A program made the translations under genes and the position numbers. The notes under the pieces are model-generated. The model was given only the letters and a program-made list of their open reading frames with translations, was not told the origin of the DNA and searched no databases. Source: Dendrobium chrysotoxum (taxonomy: Eukaryota; Streptophyta; Magnoliopsida; Asparagales; Orchidaceae). Taken from it: DNA of 64,000 bases. Shown in pieces: positions 24,640-37,900 of the stretch; the stretch's first letter is position 1; each line of letters begins with the position of its first letter. The DNA is taken from the NCBI GenBank assembly GCA_019925795.1, contig CM034310.1, positions 14,714,764 to 14,778,763 on the forward strand, read 5' to 3'.

Positions 24640-25440
24640 AGTTGATTTAAACATAGATTGGGGCAACCCAGATTATACTAGGAGGAGGGAGCAGAACAAG
24701 TAGAATAGAGCTTTTGATCTTTAGGGCATAAACAGCTCCCTTCATACTGATGGTTTAGTTTCTCACACTGGGCATAGACAACATCTAATATAAGTTGCTC
24801 TTTTAGTATACCGTTATATGTTTCTCATTTACTGTGTTTACTTAATATATTCTTTTATAGAAAGAAACACTTAGTAGATAGCTCACTACCTTCAAGTTGC
24901 ATACTCGCACTCATCAGGGCCAAGAGGATAATCAGTCGATTTATTAGAGATCAAGAAAAGCATATGCTAGTATAAGAATTTTTAAAGTATTTTGTTTATA
25001 AGTTATATATGTAGAGTTTTATATGTGTTTCATATGTTTCAATAGAATTGTGCACGGCTTCGTGAGAGCAAGGCTTTTGTTGGCAAGGGATCCCCTGCGA
25101 GATCAATGTAGTACTTAGACTACAGTATGCGATCATAGGCACTAGGAGGCATGCAGAACGAGAGAGTGTATGGATTAGGCTCATAGGCATATGCATATGA
25201 AGCACAATTGTCCAGCTCAACATCCTTCACAGATAATGGCATTAAGGAGTTAGTTATCGAAGGGTGGCGACTTTGACAGCATAAATAGAACAGATGGGGC
25301 AAGCACAAGCTGATTTGCAAGCGCAACAAAGTTAGATAAAAACTGAGATACGGGCATTCATGTAGCTGCATCGTCAGCATTAGGCTGAAAAGGCTAAAGA
25401 GAGTTAGAAGATTGATGAAAAAGAATTGCAATTTTGATAT
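24640..25440 (+). pseudogene. CACTA second ORF (Ptta/En/Spm-type) remnant
   Basis: A decayed plus-strand coding region. REQNK...NRAFD and SSLHTDGLVSHTGHRQ (24690-24785) match the usual EKNKKNR...HTGGS...H pattern of the En/Spm-type plant transposase family. KLHTRTHQGQEDNQS (24895-24940) matches the THTR segment, and RVYGLGS (25165-) with a coiled-coil-like QADLQAQQS follows. Stops are frequent and one intron-like gap lies at 24790-24860. Confidence 0.6.
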
Positions 25441-26059
25441 GCTTTGTTAGATGTATATATTCAAATTTTTTATGTAATGTACTAACTCAAAACATATGAA
25501 CATAATGTTAAAATTGGTTTTTTACTTCTTTAATTAGTTGTCTTTTGTTAAAATTGCCATTCAAAATGATTTGGTTTAATGTTATATTATTATGATATAT
25601 TGATTTGTTATTATGTGATGCTTGTTTGTTCGTAATTATAAGAGAAATTGTATGAAAGGAATTTTTTTTTATTTTTCCTACAGGTTTCTAATAGATTTCC
25701 AACAAATTTTTTGCCAAATTCCGCATTACAGAAGTTCCGGCAAAAAAAAAGATGGAACGTCTATCAAAACTATTTCTAACGAATTTTTTTGTAGGTTGAA
25801 TCAGTCAAATCAATCCGCCCAAATTACATACAAGTTAAGCCATCGATACAACCATTGATTTTCCGGCAAAATGATTTACAAGTAATTTTGTTGGATGTGT
25901 CCGACAAAAATTTTGATGGATTCGACCCGCCAGAAAATCCACCGGTTTGCTTTTATGATGGAACTTTTTCCATTAGTGTTTTCGACGGTTTTTTCATGAC
26001 GATTTTGAATCCGTCAGAAATAATGTGCTCCGGCGATTTTTTCAGCCAAAAATGCCTAA

Positions 26060-26071
26060 TTTTCCTGTAGT
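26060..26071 (+). repeat. CACTA 3' terminal inverted repeat
   Basis: ttcctgtagtg is the complement of CACTACAGGAA. It is preceded by subterminal ccgac/ccgg motifs. No matching left terminus was found. Confidence 0.6.
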
Positions 26072-26074
26072 GCC

Positions 26075-26300
26075 CAAAAGGATCAAATAGAAGAATTTTG
26101 ATTGAATTTAGCAAACATGTTCTCAAACAATATCAAAATGGCTACATATAAGACTTAGAACTTCATGTTGAGCTTGTGAATGTTTAAAATAGTCAAATTA
26201 AAACCCAAAAAGTCCAAACCAAACATATTAGTTTGAGTTGGCGGCTTCACCACACACCAATACATGCCAGCAAAACTCTTAGGTAATGGCAATATCTACA
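26075..26300 (+). repeat. Dispersed repeat, copy C
   Basis: A distant relative of 12240-12500 (tcttaggt end included), beginning immediately after the CACTA terminus. Confidence 0.4.
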
Positions 26301-26832
26301 TTGCTACCAACTTTCAAGAGGTTACTACAGTGTACCCCTCCCCCTCCCTTTGCCACCTCTTCCTGCAAGCAAGACGCTAAGGCCACTTTTTGTGTTGTAG
26401 GATGTTAATCAATGAACATTTCATCCCAAAGATCCAAACTTCTCCAATGCAATGCATGTCAAACGGTCTATTTTGTGAACTTTTCATCAATAAATGCTTC
26501 TCCTAAACAGTTTAGTTAATTCATACAAAATGATGGTTCATCGATATCTACTAAATAAATTCAAGATGTAATGAACCTTCTTGTAATGTTTTACAACAAT
26601 TCACTTATAGAAAATTTGAACCATCATCATCAATGCGCTCATGATGTCATCAACAACCATGTGATATCTTTAAATAAAAAATTTGAGAGTTCCTCGATGG
26701 TGGTCTGCCATTGGTCAACTCACCAATTTGGGACTACGCTAGCTAACCCTAGCGCAGGCTCCATTCAATAAATTTGGATCACACGAGGCTTGTATAGCCC
26801 TTATAATAATAAAAAAATCTATAAGGATAAAA
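26301..26832. other. No gene seen
   Basis: A pyrimidine-rich patch (26330-26365) and otherwise unremarkable AT-rich sequence. Confidence 0.5.
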
Positions 26833-28387
26833 TGTCACGTCCCGAGATCTAAAATAAAAGAATTTTACCTCTTTTTCCTTTAGTCATATTTATTTTCTTA
26901 GAATTCTTTTTTTTTCTCATTTTCAATTAGCAGCCAATATTCATTTACGATAAGATTATTGATAACCAGAGATGCCTACTTGCATTCAAGGAACTATAAA
27001 CAACGAGAAAACATAATTATATTACTACAGTCAATATTTACATTACACTATAAAATCTAAAGTCCAAAAGCATATATACAATAGCCACCATAGGCTACAA
27101 AAAACACATATAAAACTAAAGAGCTAAAAGTAGAACTAAACTAGCATCACTGTCTAGTCTCATGTTGCAAGAACCTTACCTTCAACTGTAATCATATAAA
27201 ATCACATAATAAGCATAAAAGTCCAGTAAGTAACAAAAATTTATCATTGCATTCAATGCAAGACAAAAAAATCAATATGTCTGCTCCAGTTTCAGTCCAT
27301 ATCAATAAATAATCAATAGTCTATCAATATAATAAAAAAATCTATAAAATTTATATCAATCAATAGTAAAACAAATATGATCAGGAATGTCAAAAGAAAT
27401 CTATCAAATCATTAAAAAATTGATAAAAAGGATGATCAATCAATGGGCATGCTATGTTATATTATATCAGTATCAGTGCTAGTTTAATCAGTTTTATATC
27501 AGTTACCTCTATCAATTAATTCATATGGCATCATATCAAAGCAATAATGTCAATGCAATTATGAAGAGTAAGACAAGACATCTAGCTTTAATGTGGCGTT
27601 TTCATCCTTCCACCCCAATCGTCGCCCAATTGGTCATCAATCTTTAATTTAACCCCAACTCACCCTTCTGCGCATTGTATTATATTTTAAGAGCCAACAT
27701 ATATTAATTATAGTATTAACAGTCAGCCTTCCTTGTTTACATGCAAATGCTACATTTATCTTATATCAGTTATATTAGTCTCTATTTGATATATGAAAGG
27801 CAACATAAAATGCAAGAATACAAGAAAATCTGTATACTAGCCAATAGCTTCAAAAAATCACAACTTTTATTTTATTCGGTAAAATTCAGAAACATTACAG
27901 TCAAAATGTTTGTAAGGATAATATCTATCATATACAAAAAAGTTTTTTGGTAAAAGCTCGATAAATCAAGAAAAAATACATTTTTAGCGATTTGGGAGAA
28001 ATAAAACTTGTAAAAATCAAAATCATAAAAAATGGGAGTAAGAGTATAGTCGCTTACTTCAATTAGAATAAAATCCGTAATAGGAGCGGCAAATGAAAAT
28101 GACCCAAAGCAGCTTTCTGTCTCTTTTCTCTCTCTCCTCTTCTTCTTTCTCTCTTCTCCTTTGTATTTCTTCCCGGCCAAGCAAACGGCGCAAGAGTGAG
28201 GGAGTGAATAGCGGGGATATTTATGTTAAAATATGTTAAATCCCAGCCGTCTCTCAGTGAAACATTAGGCAACCCATTTGATTTTTTCCCCTCCAGCGTT
28301 TCACAAAAATCTCTTAACTATGTGTTTTAGATTCCAGGAATTAAGACAAGCATATAACTCTCTCGCCCTAAAAATTTTTGGTTTACA
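26833..28387 (-). repeat. Probable gypsy LTR (solo), minus strand
   Basis: On the minus strand this 1.55-kb segment begins TGTAAACC with aaaaatttttagggcg and ends ctcgggacgtgaca, the typical start and end of plant gypsy LTRs. No internal region is attached. The 5-bp flanks do not match, so the exact ends or the solo-LTR interpretation may be wrong. It lies downstream of the last MCM8 exon seen here. Confidence 0.45.
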
Positions 28388-28792
28388 GCATGCAACTATA
28401 GTGACACCAAAGTGTTTTGTGAACCAATGCATATTCTAATGATCATCTGCTGTGGCAGCAGCAGAAAAACTCACCCATCTATTGGTTGTATGGATCTTTC
28501 CTAGCCATTGATTTATCATTATGGCAGCTTTTTTTGTTGGTTCAAGTTAAGAAAAAAAAAAGTTTTAAGTAACAAATTTTCATTTGTTTTGCCCCACCTA
28601 ATCTTCCTTTATACTTTCTAAACCATACATTACTACTATTCCCACGGCCACATATCCTCCAGGTACCAAGTCCTGCAATATGGTTCAAGCGTTCTAATTT
28701 TGTATTCGTTAAATTTTTTTCGCTTAAGGCTTCTTAAATGCTAGATATTCATAACCATAAAACATCAAGTTAAATGTAAGAAGCAAACACAC
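28388..28792. other. MCM8 intron sequence, no exon seen
   Basis: Follows the exon i donor. I looked for the expected MCM8 C-terminal exons here and further left and did not recognise any. Confidence 0.5.
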
Positions 28793-28967
28793 CATAGCAT
28801 CTTTGGCCGTTATTTCCTCTCTCAAGTCCAACCGTGCACGAGCTTCTGCCAACCTCACTAAACTTTCTAACTGTCTCGCAGTGATAGGGGTACCATCCGC
28901 TGAGGTATTATGGTCTCTTAATCGCAGGTAAAATTTCTGCAATATGTCAGCAGCCGGCCTGGACATC
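28793..28967 (-). CDS. MCM8: MCM8 exon i (sensor 2/lid)
   Basis: Encodes [20 protein letters not shown], then [19 protein letters not shown], ending KDAM at a GT donor. The C-terminal winged-helix exons that should follow were not found to the left. Confidence 0.94.
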
Positions 28968-31900
28968 CTAACTCACACACAGAAAAAAGGAAAAAAGAAT
29001 TACGACAAAAAGAATTTCTTTATAGGACATGTTATGGGTAACTTAAAATCAAGCACCTGGGGAAAATGTATGCCTTTGCATAAGCAATGTACTTTCGGAG
29101 AAGAGGACCAGGTAATGGAACAAAATCCTTATCTTTCTCATGGTCGAGCCTGAGTCGTGAAATCAGGGATCCAGTTGCACCAAATGCAATGTCTCCACAA
29201 GATCCCAACACTGTAGGTTTCCAAATTCAAGCATAAACTATTATCAAAATTACGTTCTTGAATCATGGTATGCAATAGATAAAGGAAAAAGCAACCTCTG
29301 CTTAGCTTCTTTGCGGGAAATAAATGCTCCCCATTTCCCGTGTGAAGCTGCATGACAAATATATTTGATGATGTATCAACTAGCAGAAAATGCTTTTTTG
29401 TTCAAGCTTTGAAGCTTATTATATAGAAAACTTAAGCAAACTGAATTGATGTAAAACTTGTGGAATTTGATTTAAGAGCCGAAGCACTTAGCAAACAAGA
29501 TATCACTTTATTTCATAAACTAAAAACCAAGTGCAATATTGTCCGCATCAACGCCATTGTTCTTTGTTATCCCTCAAGGAAAATAATTTTTATATCCAAA
29601 GCCCCATAGTATTCTCTGCTACATCACTTTTGTTTCTTAGGTTTCTTACAATCAAATAGTTGTCATAAAAAGCCTTTCTGCTGAATTGTCAGGTAAAATA
29701 TTACAGAATCGTATCCCAAAGTTCATACTGCTCTTCTATGTGGATTATAAATCAACTTTAGATTCTAAATAGGCATAGCATTGTAAATTTTATTTTGTTT
29801 CTCTTTTAACATACTGAAGACTTTTAAAGTGATAAAGAACGATAAAATCAAGGTTAGACCGTAGGTGGCATTTTAAATTTGGATCTACTACCAATCATGC
29901 AATAGAAAAAAATTGAAGTCCTTTGGTCTAAAACTGCAGAATGTCAGGTGAATGGAGTTTTTGAGGAGGTAGTGGGCGACTTTTGTGGTACTGATAACCA
30001 GTTCAAATGAAGAACTTAGATTAGGGATGTAGTCCAAAAAAGGGGAGAATGCGGCAAACCCTGTTTCCAATCCCATAAAGATTTATACATATTATGGTAA
30101 TGTACATTCTGACACATCTGTCTCACTAAGATGACACCAAAGTAATGAAACTTACAGCCATGATATGGTCAGAAACTCGTTTATCAAGCACCTCATCAGG
30201 TTTATCTAGTAAAATAAAAACCAAGTCAAATCGTGACAGAAGAGCAGCACTCATTTTCAGGTTCTCATTCACAGTTTTTGCACGGCTGCAAGAAGAAAAT
30301 GAGCTAAAATGAAAAAAAAAAAAAATTACAATGGGTTCAATAAAAGAGTAGAGAAAAAATCTTACTAACTACATTTAAGAATGAAAATATTATGTTCAAG
30401 GAAGGGAGAGCATAACACCCTTCTATTAAGTGCTAAACAAAAGGAGCATAATAAACATCTGAAAAACAAAAAACAAACCTCACATGATATGACATGAAAA
30501 ATTTATAATGAACAATTAATTTAAAATACAAAATAATTATCCCAAATTAACAAAATAATAGAAGCAAAATGAGTTATTGCTATTTAGTAAATAAACGACT
30601 TAATTAAAAAAAATTCCATTAATTCATTAATTTAAGATAATCAACTTAAGCTAGGTGCAGTTGGTGCATATGCACTTACTAGCATGCAAAATTAGCTTTA
30701 ATAGATTTGAAAGCCGTTTTGCATTCATAAATTATATGTTTCATGGGCCATAAACAATCAAAAAGACCTGAGAATTTAGAGAATTAATGTATATGATAAT
30801 ATCTTTACAGGTTTCGAGTATATAGAGAGCCAACAAGGACAAGTTTCTTTGGTTTCAAAAAAGGGCTTGCTCCAAATTTTTTTCTATGTATTTATTCATG
30901 GTACTTAACAGCCAACCATCAAAATTCTACATCACGACAAAATATCCCACTAACTTGTGATAGTCTTGAGATGCTATTAAGATAGTAACGTTAGAACAAA
31001 AATTATATTTCTTTACACTTAATTACCATGTAAAATGATATGACCAAAAAGTATTATCGATCATTTTTAGGATAACTTGCCCCTATGTTCTTTCTTGGAC
31101 AAGCTTTTTACCATCCTATACTGTTCTAGTCCAACTTCTCAAAATAATTCTATGTTTAAAAATTTAGCCTACCCTCTAAACCATGGGCATTAGAGTTATC
31201 TTGCTTCATCATCTTAGAATATTTTCCATAGATTAAACATTTCCACGAAAAAATGTACCAAGAAAAAAAATGATGGAAATCTATCACAAATAACTTTACT
31301 GATTATAAATAGTGCACAAGGCCTGTTACAAACTCCTGAACTCCACACAATAAGCATTTTTTAAGCAAACATAAGCTAGACTCAAACTTAAGACCTCTAC
31401 CTAAAATTCAGGGAGATAACGGTTAAATTGACAAAAAAAAAAACACCCCTAATGATTCGGATACCTTACATATGAGCAATCTTCAGCATTTGAATTCATG
31501 GGAATATCTGCACCCTACAAATGAAGTATTGGAGAACCTAAAACCAGTTACAACACCATTTTGTATAAAACACCCCTCAACTTTTAGCTTTAATCGTGTC
31601 AATTGTGAGTTAAATTGCAACAAGGCATTGCGGTCAACATCCTACTCTTTGATGTGTTCATGCCCTTTAATTATTGTCCAATAAAAAATTGGAGATAAAT
31701 CTGATAGACTGGTCCAGCCGACCCAGCACTTGGCCACCTCTTGTATTACGACAAGCGGAAGCCTGCTATTCCGCCTGGTCCAAATTCCGACCTCCTTAGA
31801 GTGGGATCCATTGCCTAATGAAGAGAGGCAGAGAGAGAGAGGGGGGGGAGGGAATTTCAAATTAGGGAGGGCTGTTTAATCCTTTGGAGTGATTTTGTGC

Positions 31901-34900
31901 TGGCTGTAAGTAGAAGTTTTGCATTAGGTTAGGGTTATCATCTATGTTTGCTGAATTTTCTATTGGAGGCTTTGGTGTCTTGGGCTCTAGCAGCATCTAG
32001 TGGGAGAGACTGATCCTTCTCTAGAATTGAGGATCAAGTGTATCTTAATATTGTCCTTCCATTTCATCCATTATTACGAGTTTTCTTGTTATTTTGCTCA
32101 ATTTGTTTGGAGTATCATGGAGGAAGATCGCTAAAATCTTAATATTAGAAAGAAACACCAGTGTTCTAAAAGTGTTTCCTATCAAATTGGTATCAGAGCA
32201 GTTTCTGGGCTATTTTTTGGGCTGCTTTGGCGGTTTCCTACAGCAGTTTTTCTATTTCGAACAGCTGTGCTGTTTTTGGGGTCAAAATCCGGATTTTTTA
32301 GTCTAACAAAGATCCAGGCATCGATGGCAGCCAAGAAGGTGGATGTTTTGGAAGAATGTCTTGAGGGGAGATGTGTCAAATCAAGGCAACGGTGGAGGAT
32401 AGAATTTCCTCCACGGAAGGCGAATTCTTGGATCTCCAAGATATGGTGAAGAAGATATGGGATCTTCAAAACCAAACAATGGCATAGGAGGCAAGAGTGC
32501 AGTGGGAAGAAGTACAAATTTTGAAATTCATAGGGATGAAAATGATATGGAGATCGTAGAGGGAGAAGGGAAAAGATCCCGTCTAGAACCTTTTCTAGAG
32601 GAAGGATAGAGGTGGAAGGTATGCGGAGAGGTGTGGATATGTGGGTATGAGCAAAGGGGTGCTGATTGGGAAAAAAGGGAGGGAGATTATGGCCAGAGGG
32701 GTGCTAATTTTGAAGGAAGGAGGGGGGAAATCAAAGAAGGATTTGAGTATGAACGTGGAAGAAAGGATCGGGACACTTGGGGGAACCACCAACTTGGGGA
32801 AGGGGAAACTATGGAGGAATTAGAGGAAATGGAGGGGATCCGAAAGTAAGAAAGCTGAAAATGCTCATCTTTGAAGGAAGGATGCACACAGATGGATTTA
32901 CAAGGTAGAGAGATATTTCACCGTCAATTGGTTGACAGAGGATGAGAGAATGATGACAACTGGCCTATGTTTGGAAGGGAAGGTGTTGGCTTGGTACTAG
33001 TGGAGAGACATGAGGCGGCCCATATGGAGTTGGAGGGAGTTCAAAGAATACTTATTGAAATATTTCCAAACCAGCAAGGGAGGGAACTTCTATGAGAAGC
33101 TCTTTGCCTTGATATAGGAAGGCTTGGTGGCAGAATACGATGAGAGATTTGAGTACCTGATGAGCTGACTGGATCGGTTGTTTAAGACTATTCTGGAGGG
33201 GAATTTTATAAAGGGGCTCCAATTAGAGATCCGGGCAGTAGTGAGAGTCATGAGGCCTCGTGACTTGGGAGAGGCTATGGAGATAGCTCAGCTGGTGGAG
33301 GATCTAAAGTACCTGGAGAGGGGAGCCAGAGGTGGCAGTTCAAGTGGCGCATGCAAGATGACTACCACTTTCTTAGCACCCAAGGGGCCTACATCGGGCA
33401 ACATTCGTGAGACCCCAAGGGAGAAGCCTATAGGAGGAGGAAGTGGGAAAAACTTCAAAAAGCTGACTGAGAGGGAGGTGCAGGAAAATGATGCATTTAT
33501 ATTTTGTCTTATTTTATTTTGATGTAATGTGAATAATATTAGTTGTGTTTCATATATTTTTTTAAATGCTATCCAATGATGGAGAACATCCAATGATCAT
33601 GGTAGGATGTGCTTGGGCATGGCAAGGCTTGGGTTTGAGCTAAAAAAGTTGGGTTCTACTTCGTCTAGCTCATTAATGCTTGAGCTGAAGTTTAGCTCAT
33701 TATTTGGAGGAGTAATTGCACTTCCTAGCTCATAAATTCATAAAGGTATGTGGAGTTGAGCTTGTTTCTTCCCATTCTTGTGTCTCTTTAGTTTCTTCCT
33801 TGGGAGTAATTGTTATGGGCTGGTTGTCTTTTCGATTTTCTCCCTGGCTGCTTTCCCGTGACCCCTTTGCCCCGTTTCCTGTGTTGGCTCCTCGGGTCCC
33901 TCTCTGACTGCTTTCGCGTGGCTCCCTGGCTGGGTTTCCCGTGGCTTTTCTTCCTGTTTTCTGTGCAGAATTTGGGGGGCTGTTGTGGTGTCATTTGGCC
34001 TTTCATTTCCCCAAACCTGATTGGTTTTGGTTGGAGGTGTTATGGCTATTTGGCTTCTCTCTTTTGCTTATAAATTGGAGATGTTTTGGAATGAAAAAGG
34101 TTGTTGAATATTTGGGCAAAGTCTCTACTAAAAACCTGAGGGTTTTTCTGTGGAATAACTTGCGAGCTATGTCCCCCTTTCTCTTCTCTACCCTATAGCT
34201 TGCGAGCTATACTTCGTCTCTCTTACTTACCTCTTCTTCTGTATGCAAGTTCCACTCCACATGTATCCTTCTTCTAGAGCATTTGGAAGTTGTTTGTTGG
34301 CTGATTTTTGGGAGACATTTGCCGGAGGAGTTTGGTAGGGCGTTGGACCCTTTTGCAGTGGTGGACCCTCGGTTTGCAAGCCTAAGTACTATTTTTATAT
34401 ATCTTCCTACTCTCGTTGCATGTGAGGAAACCGCTTGCCGGTTGTTCTGAGGATAACATTTTTATGTTATTATTTTGTTTCGTTTGATTTGACGTTTTGT
34501 TTATCCGGATGTTTATTTGGATGTTTGCAAGTTAAAGTGAATTGAGTTTGGTTTCATTTTGCCCTTGTCTTCTCCAAGTTGGCTTTTCTTTTTAGTTTGC
34601 TTACATCAGAAAAGAGGGCAAAGGGATTATGCTTCCGATGTGATGAGAAGTATACTCTGAAGCACAGGTGCAGGGACCGAATTCTTTAGGTTCTCACCGT
34701 CTGTGATGACGAGGATGCTAAAGAGGGAGGTGAGAGTGAGACATGGGTAAGGGAGGACAAATTGTATCTAGACGTGGCAGAGGTCTCCCTAAACTCCATT
34801 GTAGGATTCACTCTGAGTCATACCATGAAGGTGAAGGGGGAAATAGCAGACTGGGAGATAGTAGTATTGATTGAAAGTGGGGATACCCACAATTACATCT

Positions 34901-37900
34901 CCACCAAGGTCATGGACCAATTGGGAGTGACATTGGTGGATACAAGGTGCTATGGAGGGATCATGGGTGCGGAGAAGGTGGAGACGGGCAAGGGCATCTG
35001 TAGAGGAGTAGTGCTGACCATACAAGGGGTTCACGTGAGGGAGGATTTCCTCCCATTGGAGTTAGGCAGCAATAATGTCATCTTGGGGATAAAGTGGCTG
35101 CAGATCTTGGAAAATACCAAGATTAATTTGGGGGGGGCACTGACCATAGAGCTAGTGGTGGAGGAGAGAAGAGTAGTGATCAGGGGAGATGCGAAGTTAT
35201 CCAAAGCCATGGTGTCCCTCAAAACCATGGTAAGAAGCATATATGAGGTGGGGGGAGGTTTCTTGGTGGAGCTATAAGGATTAGAGGAAATTAGATTGGA
35301 GGATGGGGAGACATTCCTCTTTCAGTACAACCGTTGATATAGCAATTCAGTGAGGTCTTTCAGCCACCTTAAGGATTGCCACCACCAAAGGAGCAAGAGC
35401 ATGCCATCACCCTGAGGGAGAGCATGTCACCCATCAGTATCAAGCCATACCACTACCCTCAATTTTAGAAGATGAAATTGAAAAATTGATAAGATAAATG
35501 CTGGAGGCAAGAATTATCAGGCCTAGTGCGATCCCTTTTTCTAGGCCAATCTTACTAGTTAAGAAAAAGGTTAGGAGTTGGAGGTTCTACGTGGACTACA
35601 AGGCTTTTGAATAAGGAGTCAATGCGAGACAAGTTTCCCATCTCAGTGATAGATGAGCTATTGGATGAGCTGTGTGGGGTAGTTATCTTCACCAAGATAG
35701 ATCTAAAGTACAAATAACATCAAATCCGAATGAAAGAGGAGGACGCGTCGAAGACTGCTTTCAAAACATGAGGGGTATTATGAGTTCCTGGTGATGCCTT
35801 TTAGCTTCACTAATGCCCCAACTACATTCCAGTCCCTAATGAACAGGGTGTTCCGACCCTATCTCAAGAGATTTGTGCTGGTTTTCTTTGACGATATCCT
35901 GGTGTACAGCAGGTCATATGAGGAATATTGGGAGTATTTGAGGACAATCCTAGAGGTGTTACAGGAGTAGCAGTTGATGGTCAATTTGAAGAAATGTTGC
36001 TTTGCACAAGCCAATGTGGAGTACTTCGGATATGTAGTATCTCAGGAGGATGTAGCCACTGATCAGGCTAAGAATGAGGCAATGCTAAGATGACCGCTAA
36101 TAAAGAATCTGAGGGAGCTGAGGGACTTTCTAGAACTAACAGGATACTATAGACGGTTCGTGAGAGGCTATAGTACCATCGCATGGCCAATGATAGAATA
36201 GTTGAAGAACAATAACTTCTTATGGGGGGAGGCGGCCACAGCAGCTTTTGAGAGAATTAAGAAGGCCATGATATTGTACCGATCTTGGCCCTATCAGATG
36301 TCAGTCAGGTTTTTGTAGTAGAGACGGACGCATCAGGGTATGGATTGGGAGTAGTACTCATGCAAAGCCACCGACCCATTGCTTACTTCAGCCAGGTGTT
36401 GACAGCTAGAGCCATCTAGGCTCGGGATAGAGAACATGGCGGCAGATGCCTTGTCTAGATGTATGAGAGAGCTACAGGAGATGGCTATGTCAATACCCCT
36501 GGTGTAGGATTGGGTGATATTAAGGAGGAGAGTGCGCGGGATGAGGAGCTGGGGAGGATTAGTGCAGATTTACTAAAGGATGGGAAGAGCCACCCTGGCT
36601 ATTCTCTAGAGGGGGAGAGGCTACTGTACCAATGGGAGATTTGTGATTCCTAGGACATCAATTCATATTCCACACCTGCAGAAGCGGAGTACCGCTTACC
36701 ACTTGCAAACAGATGGACAGACAGAGGTGCTAAACAGGAGCTTGGAGGCATATCTATGATGGCTTTTTTCGGAGAAACCTTGGCTTTGGGCCAAGTGGCT
36801 AGCATAAGCAGAGTACAGGTACAACACATCGTATCATTCCGCTTTCTAAATGACCCCATACAAAATGTTGTACAAACGAGATCCACCTCACCTGGTGCAA
36901 TTTGGGTAGAGTAGCACTCCAATTTATTCAGTAGAAGAATACTTGGAGGAGAGGGACAGGGTGTTGGAAAAATTGAAAAGACATCTGTTGAGAGCTCAAC
37001 AGATTATGAAGACAAGGGCGGGCACAGGAAGGACATCCAATTGTAAGTGGGGGATAGGGAGTTCTTGAAGCTTAACCTTACAGATAAAGGACAGTAGCTA
37101 ACAAGAGGAACGAGAATCTGGCTCCAAGATATTTTGGCCCTTATGAGATATTAGAGAAGATTGGAGAGCGTATCGTTTGAGGACCCCCGACCGCTACCAT
37201 ACACCCAGTGCTCCATATATCACAGTTGAGGAGAGCTATGAGGGATCACACAACGAGTTCAGAGTTTCTAGCTATATTGACTAAAGATTTGGAAGTGGTA
37301 TTAGAATCCCTTGAGCTACAAGGGGTGCGCCAGGGAGAGGGAGGGATCAAAGAAGTGTTGATTATGTGGAGAAACCTTCTCGATTATAATGCAACTTGGA
37401 GCCTTACAAGAGGGTGCAACATCAGTTCCCGCCTTTTCACCTTGAGGATAAGGTGGTTCTTTTGGAGCGGGGTATTGATAGACCAGTCCAAGAGGGACTG
37501 GTCTAGTCAGCCCAGTACTTGGGCCGGCCCTCGCTAAGCCCTTGTATTATAGCAAAAAGCCTGCTGTTTCGCCTGGTCCAAATCCCATCCCCCTTGGGGT
37601 GGGTTCCACTGCCTAATGAAGAGAGAGAGAGAGAGAGAGAGAGGAAGCTAGAGGAAATTTTGAATAAGGGAGCACTGTTTAGTCCTTCGAAGTGATTTTT
37701 GTGTTGGCTTTAAGTAGAAGTTTTGCATTAGGGTTAGGGTTATCATCTATGTTTGCTAAATCTTCTATTGATGGCTTTGGCGTCTTGGGCTCTAGCGGCA
37801 TCTAGACATTTGGGAGAGACCGATCCTCCTCACGAATTGAGGATCAATTGTATCTTGGTATTTTCCTTCCGTTTCATCTATTTTTACAAGTTTTCTCGCT

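Larger units (their letters stand above)
18540..26071 (+). mobile_element. CACTA (En/Spm) transposon, interrupted and degraded
   Basis: A plus-strand CACTA element. Visible pieces are the start of a TNP2-type transposase gene (18576-18811), part of the second ORF (24640-25440), a subterminal region with repeated ccg-containing motifs (25680-26060), and a 3' terminus ending ttttcctgtagtg, the reverse complement of CACTACAGGAAAA. Most of the transposase is missing. The gap holds a hairpin-rich repeat and two RTE fragments. The 5' terminus was not found, so the left limit is only the start of recognisable coding sequence. Confidence 0.65.
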
